The notes under the pieces were generated by a model. That model was not told the origin of the DNA and made no database searches. It was given only the letters and a program-made list of their open reading frames with translations. DNA of 64,000 nucleotides, from positions 1 through 64,000 of the forward strand of contig NZ_JACHVB010000020.1 of NCBI RefSeq assembly GCF_014230085.1. Reading direction: 5' to 3'. The stretch is from Ruficoccus amylovorans (lineage in GTDB: Bacteria; Verrucomicrobiota; Verrucomicrobiia; Opitutales; Cerasicoccaceae). This document shows, one piece after another, positions 8,156 to 17,095 of this stretch; the stretch's first letter is position 1, and each line of letters begins with the position of its first letter. A program made the position numbers and the translations under genes.

Positions 8156-9103
8156 CTAATTACCGAAGAGCCAGAACCCGGCCTTGATCCACAGCGGGAT
8201 GGTGAGCATCCCGGCGAGGCAACTGGCGGCCACGGCCTGGAAGGCGAGGTTACCGGAGCCGCCGTAGTGCTTGGCCAATACAACCGGGAAAATCCCGCAG
8301 GGCATGGCGGCGTGGACGATGACGACGTCCCGCACGGCGGGTGAAAAGGGAATGACGCAGGTCGCCCCGAGCATGAGCGCGGGCAGCACGAGGTGTCGCA
8401 TGCAGACGCCCCCGGCCACGACGCCGGGGCGCAACCGGGCGCCACTTTCGCGGGCCAGTTCGCAGAAGGCCACCCCGATGATAAAAATCCCGACCGGGAT
8501 GGCGCAGGCCGCCAGCATGTCGATCAGGCCGAGGGCGGCGGAGGGAAAAAGGTCGTGCCCGCCCAGGTAATTCAGGGGCAGGCCAATGAGCACGGCCACC
8601 GCCGGGGGCGAGAAGGCTTTTTTCAGATTGCGGCGGTTAAAGCTCCCCGAGACGACGCTAACCCCGACCGTCCAGATGGCCAGGTCCACCCCGACGTTGA
8701 CCACGAGCATGACCCCGATGGCCGCGTCGGAGAAAAACAGCGAGGCCACCGGGATGGCCACGTAACCGTAGTTGTAGGTCGCCGCGACAAAGGCAAACGT
8801 CCCCCGGTCACGCGCCTCGCGGATGCCGAACAGCGGCGCGCACAAGGCCGAAACCAGCACCCCGCCCGCCACGAACAAGTAACCCGTAGCGACGGATTCG
8901 ACTACGACCGAGCTTTCGCGCAGCAGTTCGTTGCCCAGCACGAAGCGGAAAATCAGGCACGGGTACAGCAGGTACACGACCAGACGCATGACTTCGCGCT
9001 CGCCCTGCGCGGAAAACCACCCTCGCGCCCGGGCTGCCCAGCCCAGCCCCACCAACAGGAAAACCGGCAGCACCGCCGAAAAAATTGTGCCGTAATCGAC
9101 CAT
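8156..9103 (-). CDS. AEC-family transporter (auxin efflux carrier-like)
   Basis: A 315-aa protein with about ten hydrophobic segments arranged as two five-helix halves. The helix-breaking stretches ATYNYGYVAIPVASLFF in the first half and VVIVHAAMPCGIFPVV in the second are typical of the auxin efflux carrier (PF03547) fold. Bacterial members export or import small organic acids such as malate or malonate; the substrate here cannot be told. It stands alone, convergent with the LAB_N gene. Confidence 0.85.
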   Translation of the reverse strand: MVDYGTIFSAVLPVFLLVGLGWAARARGWFSAQGEREVMRLVVYLLYPCLIFRFVLGNELLRESSVVVESVATGYLFVAGGVLVSALCAPLFGIREARDRGTFAFVAATYNYGYVAIPVASLFFSDAAIGVMLVVNVGVDLAIWTVGVSVVSGSFNRRNLKKAFSPPAVAVLIGLPLNYLGGHDLFPSAALGLIDMLAACAIPVGIFIIGVAFCELARESGARLRPGVVAGGVCMRHLVLPALMLGATCVIPFSPAVRDVVIVHAAMPCGIFPVVLAKHYGGSGNLAFQAVAASCLAGMLTIPLWIKAGFWLFGN

Positions 9104-9243
9104 AAACAGCCGGGTATTATCCTCTGCCCGTCCGCGCCTGTCTAGGTCGTTTTAGAAGCGAATTCGGTCACGAAGCACACAAAATAATTCCGTTTCCCAA
9201 CAGAAATGAGACCAGCCTTTTCAATCGCCTTGATCAAGTCAGG

Positions 9244-9324
9244 GATTTAACAGGAAGAGCGGAAAGAGCGCCAAGCGGGACAGGAGGCATCTTCTTCCTT
9301 ACTTTCCGGCCTTCCTGTTAAATC
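9244..9324. repeat. Imperfect palindrome, TTTAACAGGAAG type
   Basis: Two 23-bp arms (9244-9266 and 9302-9324) match as inverted repeats at 21 of 23 positions, separated by 35 bp. The arms begin GATTTAACAGGAAG. The palindrome lies in the 245-bp gap between the AEC transporter start and the downstream end of the cNMP-domain kinase. Otherwise nothing is seen in this gap. Confidence 0.65.
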
Positions 9325-9348
9325 TTTTAGGCCCTGGCGCAGCGAACC

Positions 9349-10449
9349 TCATGCTTCCTGGGCCTTGGGCAGGGTGATGGTAAAGGTGGTGCCGCCGTTG
9401 GTCATGGTCTCGAAGTCGATGCTGCCGCCGTGGGCGTCCACGATGGATTTGACAATCGCTGTGCCCAGGCCGGTGCCGCGGCTCTTGCCGTAGGTGATGA
9501 AGGGGCTGAAAAGGTTGTGACGGATGGACTCGGGGATGCCCTTGCCGTTGTCGCTGACGATGATTTCGGCCGTCGATTCGAGGTTGTGGACAAAGATCTG
9601 CACCTGGCCGCGCCGATCCTCATCGAAGGCTTCGATGGCGTTGCCGACGAGGTTTTGCAGCACGCGGATGAGCTTGCTCTCCTCGCCCATGACGGTGACG
9701 GGGGTGGCCCGCATCTCGATCACCACGCGGTCGTGGCGGAAAAACGGTTCGTTCATCTGCCGGAACTTCTCGCACAGTTCGGCCAGGTCGATCCGCGTCA
9801 GGTGGAGCCGCTGCTCGCCCTTGGAGAACTCGCTCAGCTCGTTGGCCATCTCGACCATGCGCTGCACCTGAGCCTCGATGTTTTCGCAGATGCGGAGGGT
9901 CTTGGGGTCGGGATGCTGGCTGCGCAGGAGCTGCGCGCCAAGGCTGATCAGGGTGAAGGGGTTTTTAAAGTCGTGGATGATGGTGTTCATCATCGTGCCG
10001 ACCATGGCCATCTTTTCCTTCTGGAGCATGTCGTCCACGTAGTGTCGGGTGGTGGCGTGGAGGTGGTTGACAATGCTGCCGAGGATTTGCTCGATGGGGC
10101 CGGGAGTGTTTTTGATGAACTCGACCAGACTGTCGCGCCCGATCTGGGCGATCTTTACCGGGGTGGTCTGAGCCACGGCATTGAGCGCGCGCGGCGCACC
10201 GGTGAAAATCCCGATCTCGCCAAAGAAGTTCCCCGCTTCGCTGTAACTGATGATGCGGTCTTCCTCGCCGGGGATGCTCTTGGTGAAGGCGACGGTGCCC
10301 TCCAGCACGAGGCAGAGCGTATCCGAGGGGCTGCCTTCGGTAAAAACCACGTCACCCTTCTTATATTCGCTGACGGCAGTCCGTTCCGCCAACGGGCGGA
10401 CATCCTCCACATCGGAAGCGTGGAAAAAGGGATGGTCCTCGATCTGCAT
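9349..10449 (-). CDS. Cytosolic histidine kinase with cyclic-nucleotide-binding-type domain
   Basis: A 366-aa protein without membrane segments. Residues about 8-125 form a CRP-like cNMP-binding domain (KGDVVFTEGSPSDTLCLVLEG, GEIGIFTGAPRALNAVA). The kinase core follows: phospho-accepting H159 in IIHDFKNPFTLIS, N box NLVGNAIEAF, G1 DNGKGIP and G2 GTGLGTAIV. The C-terminal ATPase domain is complete. No response regulator is adjacent, so it is an orphan kinase. It probably links an intracellular ligand or redox signal to phosphotransfer; the ligand is not evident. Confidence 0.88.
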   Translation of the reverse strand: MQIEDHPFFHASDVEDVRPLAERTAVSEYKKGDVVFTEGSPSDTLCLVLEGTVAFTKSIPGEEDRIISYSEAGNFFGEIGIFTGAPRALNAVAQTTPVKIAQIGRDSLVEFIKNTPGPIEQILGSIVNHLHATTRHYVDDMLQKEKMAMVGTMMNTIIHDFKNPFTLISLGAQLLRSQHPDPKTLRICENIEAQVQRMVEMANELSEFSKGEQRLHLTRIDLAELCEKFRQMNEPFFRHDRVVIEMRATPVTVMGEESKLIRVLQNLVGNAIEAFDEDRRGQVQIFVHNLESTAEIIVSDNGKGIPESIRHNLFSPFITYGKSRGTGLGTAIVKSIVDAHGGSIDFETMTNGGTTFTITLPKAQEA

Positions 10450-10628
10450 TGCTGGGGCGTCTGTTTTCTCTGCCGAATAAGCTTTCTATGAAAAGTAAAA
10501 GCCTTTTACGTTTGCGGGTCTAGCCCGAATATCAACGGTTTAGGTAGTGGATATGCCTTAGAAAAGGCCATCGTCCGACGTTTTCATGACCCAAGTCCCG
10601 ACTCTTGGAGAGCCGCTGCCTAGCGTTA

Positions 10629-12044
10629 TCAACCCGATGTCGCAGGCGAATCCGGTTCCCGGGGGAGTAACGCTTTCAGGTGGGCGAGGCCGCCGTTGAG
10701 GTCATTAAATTCGCCGTCGAGCTGGGCCTCGTAGCAGGCGTCGATCAGGGGGCGGAAGCGCGGGCCGGGCTTGAGCCCGAACGCGATCAGGTGGCGGCCC
10801 TGGATGAGCGGCTCGGGGGCGGCGTCCTTGATCGAGAGGGCCTCGGCCCGCTCCAGCAGCCACTGCCCGGCGGGGAAGTCGGCGCTCAGCGGCGGGCGGC
10901 CGCCCATGTCGGCTTCGGCCACGCGGATCAGCCGGTCAATACGTCCGACCTTGCGGGCCAGCCTGCGCACGGCGTTGTCGCCGGCCTGGGCGGCGTGGAG
11001 GAGGGCGGGGCGCATGTGGGTCTCGACCAGGATGAGCACGTCCTCGATCAGTTGCTGGTGCGCGGTCAGGTGGCGCAGGAACAACTCCGCCGGAATGACG
11101 CCCTCGGTGTCGTGCCGGGGGGAGCGGATGCGCCCGTCCTCGTCGGTGTAGGTCGTTTGTGGCTTGCCCATGTCGTGGCAGAGCACGGCCAGGCCGACGA
11201 CGAGATCTTCCCAGTCGTTGCCGATGCGTTGCCGGGCGAAGGCGTCCATGCAGTGCAGGGTGTGGGTCCACACGTCGCCCTCGGGGTGCCACTGCGGGTC
11301 TTGCTCGCAGCCGACGAGCGCGGCCAGTTCGGGCGTGTAGCGTATCCAGCCACAGTCTTTTAAAAAGGTCAGCCCGAGCGAGGGGCGAACGCCCTTGAGC
11401 ACGAGCTTTTCCCACTCGCTGAAGATGCGTTCACGGGGGAGGTTTTCCGGGGTGATCTGACGGCAAAGCTCCAGCGTCTCCGGGGCGATGGTTAACTCGA
11501 AACGCGCCAGAAACTGCATGGCCCGCAGCACGCGCAAGGGGTCTTCGCTGAACTTGTCCGAGGTGTGGCGCAGGATGCGGTTTTCCAGGTCGGCGCGTCC
11601 GTTGAAGGGATCGACCAGCTCGCCGCTGAGCGGGTCCCAGGAGAGGGCGTTGAGTGTGAAGTCGCGCCGCGAAGCCGCCTCGACCTGGCTCATGTGTGGG
11701 TCACCCGTGACGGCGAAGCCCCGGTGGCCAGTGCCCTGTTTGGACTCGCGACGGGGCAGGCTCACGTCCAGCTCCAGGCCCCTCAGCTTGAATACCCCGA
11801 AGGCGCGGCCCACGGCGTTGACCTCGAAGTCACGGCGCAGCAGCCTCAGAAGGAGCTTTTCCTCCAGTCCGAAGACCTCCATGTCGGCGTCCTTGGAGGC
11901 GCGCCCGAGCAGGGCGTCGCGCACGCAGCCCCCGACGAAGAAGGCCCGCCCTCCGGTCTGGCGCACGGCCTCGGCGATGCGCACCCCGGCGTCGAATTCG
12001 GTGGGGCGGAGGGAGCTTTGAATGGATATTAACCTGCTGGACAT
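10629..12044 (-). CDS. cca: CCA-adding enzyme-type tRNA nucleotidyltransferase with HD domain
   Basis: A 471-aa class II nucleotidyltransferase. It has GGCVRDALLG and the metal-binding DAD pair near the N-terminus, RRDFTLNAL (motif C) and a tRNA-binding helical region. An HD phosphohydrolase domain with CHDMGK follows in the C-terminal half. Such enzymes add or repair the 3' CCA of tRNAs; members can be full CCA- or A-adding, which sequence alone does not settle. ATG 12044 is preferred over TTG 12047. It diverges from cysH across a 68-bp AT-rich gap. Confidence 0.88.
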   Translation of the reverse strand: MSSRLISIQSSLRPTEFDAGVRIAEAVRQTGGRAFFVGGCVRDALLGRASKDADMEVFGLEEKLLLRLLRRDFEVNAVGRAFGVFKLRGLELDVSLPRRESKQGTGHRGFAVTGDPHMSQVEAASRRDFTLNALSWDPLSGELVDPFNGRADLENRILRHTSDKFSEDPLRVLRAMQFLARFELTIAPETLELCRQITPENLPRERIFSEWEKLVLKGVRPSLGLTFLKDCGWIRYTPELAALVGCEQDPQWHPEGDVWTHTLHCMDAFARQRIGNDWEDLVVGLAVLCHDMGKPQTTYTDEDGRIRSPRHDTEGVIPAELFLRHLTAHQQLIEDVLILVETHMRPALLHAAQAGDNAVRRLARKVGRIDRLIRVAEADMGGRPPLSADFPAGQWLLERAEALSIKDAAPEPLIQGRHLIAFGLKPGPRFRPLIDACYEAQLDGEFNDLNGGLAHLKALLPREPDSPATSG

Positions 12045-12112
12045 CAAGCTAATGAGTTAGATTAATCTTTTTACTTTACTATTTTACCTAATTAAGTAAG
12101 TTTTCATCTATC

Positions 12113-12850
12113 ATGACACCCATGACGATGCCCACCCTGGAACCGGATCTCAAGCGGGAAAACGAGGAACTGATCGCCCTGCCGGCGGCAGAGCGCATCC
12201 GTCGCGCCCACGAGCGATGGGGGGATTCGCTGGTCATGAGCACGAGCTTCGGCGTGCAGTCGGCGGTGCTGCTGCACATGGCCAATACCGTCGTGCCCGG
12301 CATCCCGGTTATTTTTGTCGATACCGGCTATCTGTTTCCCGAGACCTATCGTTTCGCGCAGGAGTTGACCGACCGGTTGGAGTTGAACCTGAAAATCTAC
12401 ACCCCCCGCCGTACTTCAGCCATGCAGGAGGCGCTGGAGGGTAAGCGTTGGGAAAAGGACATCGCCGCGCTCGAATCCTACAACCACGAAAACAAGGTCG
12501 AACCGATGAACCGCGCCCTGCGCGAACTCGACGCCCAGGCGTGGATTTCCGGACTACGCCGGGTGCAGTCCTCGACTCGCGGACATCTGCGCCCGCTGGA
12601 GCGCCAGAACAAGACTTTCAAGGCTTACCCGATCATCGACTGGACGGACCGCGACATCTATAATTACCTGAGCGAAAACAGCCTGCCGTACCATCCCCTT
12701 TGGGACGAGGGCTATGTCTCTGTCGGCGACTGGCACAGCACTTCGAAGCTTGAGGCCGGGATGAACGCCGAAGACACCCGCTTCGGCGGGCGCAAGCGTG
12801 AGTGCGGCCTGCACGAGATGTCAGATCGCGGCGGCGACTACCAGATCTGA
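12113..12850 (+). CDS. cysH: Phosphoadenylyl-sulfate (PAPS) reductase
   Basis: Reduces PAPS to sulfite with thioredoxin in assimilatory sulfate reduction. It has 245 aa, as in E. coli CysH. The adenylyl-binding region [13 protein letters not shown] and [23 protein letters not shown], and the C-terminal catalytic C231 in KRECGLH are present. The two extra CC pairs of APS-type, iron-sulfur enzymes are absent, so PAPS is the likelier substrate. An in-frame ATG at 12122 is a second possible start. No cysD, cysN or sulfite reductase lies in the window. Confidence 0.93.
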   Translation: MTPMTMPTLEPDLKRENEELIALPAAERIRRAHERWGDSLVMSTSFGVQSAVLLHMANTVVPGIPVIFVDTGYLFPETYRFAQELTDRLELNLKIYTPRRTSAMQEALEGKRWEKDIAALESYNHENKVEPMNRALRELDAQAWISGLRRVQSSTRGHLRPLERQNKTFKAYPIIDWTDRDIYNYLSENSLPYHPLWDEGYVSVGDWHSTSKLEAGMNAEDTRFGGRKRECGLHEMSDRGGDYQI

Positions 12851-12960
12851 TCGAACTGATTTAAGAAAGGTGACTCGCACAGAGCCACGGAGATTTTTAA
12901 TTTAAAATTTCCCGTGATATTCGTGCTTATACCCAGAAGCTAAGTCGTGTCTTCAAAAAT

Positions 12961-13087
12961 ACTGTAGCCACAAAATTTGAATGGCTAAATGGCTAATTGT
13001 TAATTGTTGGATGCGGAACGTAGAAAACAACAATTAGCCATTTTAACCATTTAGCCATTCGGCCTTTGAGCAGGCGGCTACGATTCT
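12961..13087. repeat. Palindromic repeat element, copy 1 (GGCTAAATGGCTAA type)
   Basis: An imperfect palindrome of about 125 bp. The core arms run from GAATGGCTAAATGG (12979) to CCATTTAGCCATTC (ending 13060). Outer arms GTAGCC (12964-12969) and GGCTAC (13076-13081) enclose it. A clearly related copy lies at 43693-43825. It occupies the gap between cysH and the DAHP synthase and could form a long hairpin. No protein is encoded. Confidence 0.75.
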
Positions 13088-13099
13088 ATTTAAAACGCG

Positions 13100-14134
13100 C
13101 TAATACTTCTGCCGGAGCTTCCAGATCACGCGGGCGTCGGTGATGAGGGTTGCGAGCACAGCGGGGGAGATGGACTGCTTGGGGTCGTCGCCGATGCCGG
13201 ATTTCGGGTCGATGTGGGTCTCGACAACAAAGCCGTCGGCCCCGTAGGCCATAGCGGCGAGGGCGGCTCCCGGGACGTAGGCGGCGCGGCCCACCGAGTG
13301 CGAGGGGTCCACGATAACGGGCGCCCAACTCTTGGCCTTTAAAAGTTGCGTGATCGACTCGTCCGGGTGGTTGCGGTAGCCGTCCATGGAGGGGAGGGTG
13401 CCTCGCGGGCATAGCAGTACCTTGGGATTACCCGCCGAGACGATGTACTCGGCGGCGGCCAGAAACTCATCTACCGGGGCCATCGGGCGTCCGCGCTTGA
13501 GCAGGACGGCGGTCTTTGAGCCCGCAGTTTGCGCCCCGATCTGACGCAGGAGGGGGTAGTTGAGCGCGTTGCGCGCGCCGATCTGAATCACGTCGATCCC
13601 GGCCTCCAGCACGAGCCGCAGGTGGTCTGTGTCCATGACCTCGGTGTTGATGGCCAGGCCGGTACGGGCGCGGGCTTCCAGCAGGATGTCGAGCGCGGCG
13701 TTGTCGCCCTGATAGGAGTAGGGCATGGTGCGGGGCTTCCAGACGCCGCCGCGCAGGATGTGCCCGCCGGCCTCTTTGACCGCCTGGGCGGTTTCATAGA
13801 AAAGGTTCGGGTTCTTCGGGTCGATGGTGCAGGGGCCAGCGATGAAAAGCGGTTCCTTGCCGATCTCGACTCCGGCCAACTGGCGCTTACCCTCGGCCAG
13901 CGAGGACTTGATGTCCATCAGCTTGTAGGGCGAGTCAATCGCGTCCACGCGCGCCACGTAATCAAGCCCGAGCAAGCGGTTCATCATGGTCTCGTGGCGT
14001 TCGTCCCCGAGGATGGCGTAGATGCAGCGCTCGGCCCCGACGATGGTCTGAATGCGGCAGCCGAATTCGCCGACGATTTTTTCGACTTCTTCGAGTTGGG
14101 CGGGGGTGAGACGTGGGTTGCGCGGGATGATCAT
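13100..14134 (-). CDS. aroF: 3-deoxy-7-phosphoheptulonate (DAHP) synthase, AroG/AroA type I-beta with ferredoxin-like N-domain
   Basis: Condenses phosphoenolpyruvate and erythrose 4-phosphate, the first step of the shikimate pathway. It has 344 aa. Residues 1-75 form the ferredoxin-like regulatory domain known from the Thermotoga maritima enzyme, where it mediates feedback inhibition by aromatic amino acids. Residues about 90-340 are the TIM barrel, with FIAGPCTI, GGVWKPRTMPYSYQG, TEVMD, IQIGARN, LKRG, CPRGT and DPSHSVGRA. aroE is also in the window but not linked. The start ATG 14134 is natural for the family. Confidence 0.93.
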   Translation of the reverse strand: MIIPRNPRLTPAQLEEVEKIVGEFGCRIQTIVGAERCIYAILGDERHETMMNRLLGLDYVARVDAIDSPYKLMDIKSSLAEGKRQLAGVEIGKEPLFIAGPCTIDPKNPNLFYETAQAVKEAGGHILRGGVWKPRTMPYSYQGDNAALDILLEARARTGLAINTEVMDTDHLRLVLEAGIDVIQIGARNALNYPLLRQIGAQTAGSKTAVLLKRGRPMAPVDEFLAAAEYIVSAGNPKVLLCPRGTLPSMDGYRNHPDESITQLLKAKSWAPVIVDPSHSVGRAAYVPGAALAAMAYGADGFVVETHIDPKSGIGDDPKQSISPAVLATLITDARVIWKLRQKY

Positions 14135-14218
14135 GGCTGGAAAATATCAGGGGTGGAAAATGACGGCAGGCCAGACCCTCTTGGGCGTGCGCCGGGTGGT
14201 GCGCCCAGATGAGATAAC

Positions 14219-15064
14219 TTAACCGCGGGGCGAGGCTGGTCCCTGGTTGCGGCGGCGCGATTGCGGGACGCCGTGCCGTGAGGGTGGGAGGTTGTAGTTC
14301 ACGCGGTTGAGAGCGGGGTTCTGGTCGATGACGAGCCGGAAGGAATTAGGCATGGGCGACTCGGCCCGGAATTTCTCCAGCTTGCCCGCGTGCATGAAGT
14401 CGAAAGCCAGTTCGGAGGCGTGCAGGAACAGCCGCTCAAAGCCGAGCAGGCGGGCCAGCGAGCGGTTGACGCGAAAGTCGCCGTAGGTGCGGTCTCCGAG
14501 GATGGGAAGACCGTGGTTTGCGCACTGAATGCGCAACTGGTGGGTGCGTCCGGTAGCGGGAATGAGCTGGATGAGGGAGAGGCCGAGCCGGTTGGCGTCC
14601 AGCTTGACCAGTTGCTGGCGGCAACGCATCTGCACCGGGCGTCCGCTGCGGGAGCCGCCGTAGGGCATGTCGGCGGGGGAGATGTGGTCGATCCACACGT
14701 CCTGCGGACGGGGTCGCCCGCGCACGACGGCGAGGTAGTGCTTCTCCATTCGGTGCGAGCTGAAAAGCTCCCGCACGGTCTTGGCCATTTCGAGGCTTTG
14801 GGCGAGCAGGATCACGCCGGAGGTGGCGGAGTCGAGCCGGTGGCACAGGAAGAGTTCGTCGCCCTGATCGTTGAGATTGTAGTAGCGCTCGTGGTCGTGG
14901 CTGTAGTTGGCCTTCAGGAGCGAGCGCTCCTTGTCCTGACGGCTATTGGGGTGGGAGAGGATGCCGACGGGCTTTTCCAGCGCGATCAGGCCGGCCGGAT
15001 GCACGGTCAGCACCCGGACTTTATCTCCGAGCGGATAACGTTGTTCCCATTGTTCAAAGGACAT
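14219..15064 (-). CDS. RluA-family rRNA/tRNA pseudouridine synthase
   Basis: Isomerises uridine to pseudouridine in RNA. From ATG 15064 it has 281 aa. Motif II with the catalytic Asp is D78 in HRLDSATSGVILLA. TGRTHQLRIQ and GDRTYGDF follow. There is no S4 domain. The C-terminal 30 residues are a basic, Pro/Arg-rich tail. The open frame continues further 5' to 15241, but that extension overlaps the TonB-like gene and does not resemble the family. The target base is unknown. Confidence 0.85.
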   Translation of the reverse strand: MSFEQWEQRYPLGDKVRVLTVHPAGLIALEKPVGILSHPNSRQDKERSLLKANYSHDHERYYNLNDQGDELFLCHRLDSATSGVILLAQSLEMAKTVRELFSSHRMEKHYLAVVRGRPRPQDVWIDHISPADMPYGGSRSGRPVQMRCRQQLVKLDANRLGLSLIQLIPATGRTHQLRIQCANHGLPILGDRTYGDFRVNRSLARLLGFERLFLHASELAFDFMHAGKLEKFRAESPMPNSFRLVIDQNPALNRVNYNLPPSRHGVPQSRRRNQGPASPRG

Positions 15065-15131
15065 GACGCATGTGGTATGAAAAAACAAGGGCGGTTGGCC
15101 AGCGGCAAATGACGAGCGAGCGGCGCCGGAC

Positions 15132-16361
15132 CTAGCGGTAGAAGAAGGTGATGCGGATGGTCTGGTCCTCGCCGAGCATGGCGACCATTTCCTTGGTCCA
15201 TGCGCCGAAGGGGGCGCGGGACAGGATGGCGTCCTGGACAAGCAGGGTGGCGGGCCGGCTGGCGCTGGAGAAGATAACCTTCAGGTCGGAGACCTGGCCG
15301 TCGCGGTTGAGCTTGTATTCAGTCACGACCTTGGTGCCGTAGTCGGCCGAGGCGTAGTTGAACTGCCGTCCGAGCAGGTTCCACTGGGCGGAAATAGCCT
15401 CCATCATGCGCTGCTGGTAAGCGCCGAATTCGCTAAAATTGGCGTCGATGGCGAGCGCGCCCATGCGGCTGGCCGAGACGGGGTTCTGCATCAGCGGGCC
15501 GGGCGGGACTTTGAAGTTGATGCGCGGGCGCGGCCTGGGGGTAAGCTCGCCCTGCTGCGCCTGCTGGCTGGGGGCGACCTCCTCCATCATGACGGAAATC
15601 TCGCGCTGCGGGCGCGGGGACGGGGCGGGCTCGACGGTTTTCTCCTCGGGCTTTTCGGCCACCTTTTCGGCCTCTCCGGCCTTTTCAATGCTGGGGGTAC
15701 CCTCGTCTTCGACCGCTTCCTGCTCCGGCATTTTTGGAGCTTCCTGCTGCGGTGTCTCGGTGGCTTCGGATTCGGCCGGCTGCTCAACCGGCTGCGCCTG
15801 TTCCTGCGGTTCCGGCGTAGGCGTCTCGACCTGTTCCTGCGCCTGCTCGGTGGGCTGGGCCTGCTGGTCGGGTTGTTGCTGCGCGGGTTGGGCATCGGGC
15901 AACCCGACGGGGACCGGGGGCGGGGAGCTTTCCTCGGAAAGATCGCCCGTCACGATTTTCTGGGAGTCGGGTATTTCGCCGTCGATCTTCGGAATTTCCG
16001 AATCCTGGGTTGTGTCGGGCTGCTCCTGGGCAGCCACCTGATCCTGGGCGGCGTAATTCTGCGTGTCCTTGGGCTTTTCCTCGATAACGTTCGGGTTGGT
16101 CTCGACGAAGCGCTCCGGTTCCGGCGGGGCCTCGACCAGCTCGACTTCCATCGGCGGGTTGGGTGGCTCGGGTTGGGCCTCCTCAAAGTTCACATCGGGC
16201 CAGGGCACGACGTAGATCAGCATGAGGTGGAAAATCACCGTCACGGCCAGCCCGACGGTGACGGAGGTCCGGTACGCGCGGCGGTCAAAGTCCGATTCTC
16301 GGTCCCAGCGCGGCCATTCGGAGGGCTTCCGGCGGGGCGGCGGCAGAGGTGCGGTCGTCAT
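15132..16361 (-). CDS. TonB-like energy transducer / periplasm-spanning protein
   Basis: A 409-aa protein with a short cytosolic N-terminus and one membrane helix (about 33-52). A long Pro/Gln/Glu-rich spacer (about 60-270) follows, and then a folded C-terminal domain (about 305-409) with YGTKVVTEYKLNRDGQVSDLKVI and the final ITFFYR. The layout is that of TonB/TolA proteins that couple inner-membrane energy to outer-membrane transport. The C-terminus is only TonB_C-like and no ExbB/ExbD are adjacent, so the partner is unknown. It overlaps maf by 4 bp (ATGA). Confidence 0.75.
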   Translation of the reverse strand: MTTAPLPPPRRKPSEWPRWDRESDFDRRAYRTSVTVGLAVTVIFHLMLIYVVPWPDVNFEEAQPEPPNPPMEVELVEAPPEPERFVETNPNVIEEKPKDTQNYAAQDQVAAQEQPDTTQDSEIPKIDGEIPDSQKIVTGDLSEESSPPPVPVGLPDAQPAQQQPDQQAQPTEQAQEQVETPTPEPQEQAQPVEQPAESEATETPQQEAPKMPEQEAVEDEGTPSIEKAGEAEKVAEKPEEKTVEPAPSPRPQREISVMMEEVAPSQQAQQGELTPRPRPRINFKVPPGPLMQNPVSASRMGALAIDANFSEFGAYQQRMMEAISAQWNLLGRQFNYASADYGTKVVTEYKLNRDGQVSDLKVIFSSASRPATLLVQDAILSRAPFGAWTKEMVAMLGEDQTIRITFFYR

Positions 16362-16942
16362 GTCAGGCGTAGCGTGTCGAGGAGGTGGAGCCGGTCGAGC
16401 AGAGCGAGCAGAAACTCGGTCGGAAGCCCCATGACGTTGTTCAGGGAGCCCTCAAGCCCGGCGATGATCATTTCTTTCCCCTCCTGAATACCATAGGCTC
16501 CGGCTTTGTCCAGCGGATTGACGAGCGAGAAATAGCGCCCGATGGCCGCCTCGTCGAGCGGCTTGAAGGTGACGGCACTGGTGACGGCGTGGCACTCGTC
16601 GATACCGGGGCCGAGCAGGCATACGCTGGTGAAGACCGTGTGCGTGCGCCCCGAGAGGCGGCGGAGCATAGCGCGGGCTTCGTCCATGTCGGCGGGCTTG
16701 TGCAAGACCTCGTCGTCGAGCGCGACCACCGTGTCCGAGCCCAGAACGAGCGCGTCGGGCAGGCGGGCACTGACTTCGGCGGCCTTGATGCGGGCGTTGT
16801 GCAGGACGGTTTCGCGCGGGTCGGAGGCCGGGTCTTCGTGTTCCTCGACCTGCGCCGGTTCCACGGCGAAGCGCAGCCGCGCCTGCTCCAGCAGGTGACG
16901 GCGGCGGGGGGAGGCCGAGGCCAGTATCAAGGTGTCGGGCAT
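16358..16942 (-). CDS. maf: Maf-family nucleotide pyrophosphatase
   Basis: Hydrolyses non-canonical or (d)TTP/UTP-type nucleotides and has been linked to septum control. It has 194 aa from ATG 16942, beginning with the hallmark LILASASPRRRHLL. GSDTVVALDDEVLHKP, MLRRLSGRTHTVFTSV and AGAYGIQEG follow. The in-frame codon at 16972 would add ten residues before this conserved start and is rejected. It is the first gene of a pair with the TonB-like gene, which starts within its stop (ATGA). Confidence 0.9.
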   Translation of the reverse strand: MPDTLILASASPRRRHLLEQARLRFAVEPAQVEEHEDPASDPRETVLHNARIKAAEVSARLPDALVLGSDTVVALDDEVLHKPADMDEARAMLRRLSGRTHTVFTSVCLLGPGIDECHAVTSAVTFKPLDEAAIGRYFSLVNPLDKAGAYGIQEGKEMIIAGLEGSLNNVMGLPTEFLLALLDRLHLLDTLRLT

Positions 16943-17095
16943 GGTGAGTAGCCTTGTGCGCACGTCCGTCAATGGAGACGCGCACTTGGAAGGATTACCA
17001 ATTCCGACGCCATCGCCACCCTAATTTTCGATTTCCTTGCCGCTTTTGCAAAAATGACTGGAACAGCCGTGCGCGATCGCGGATAGTGGCCCGCA

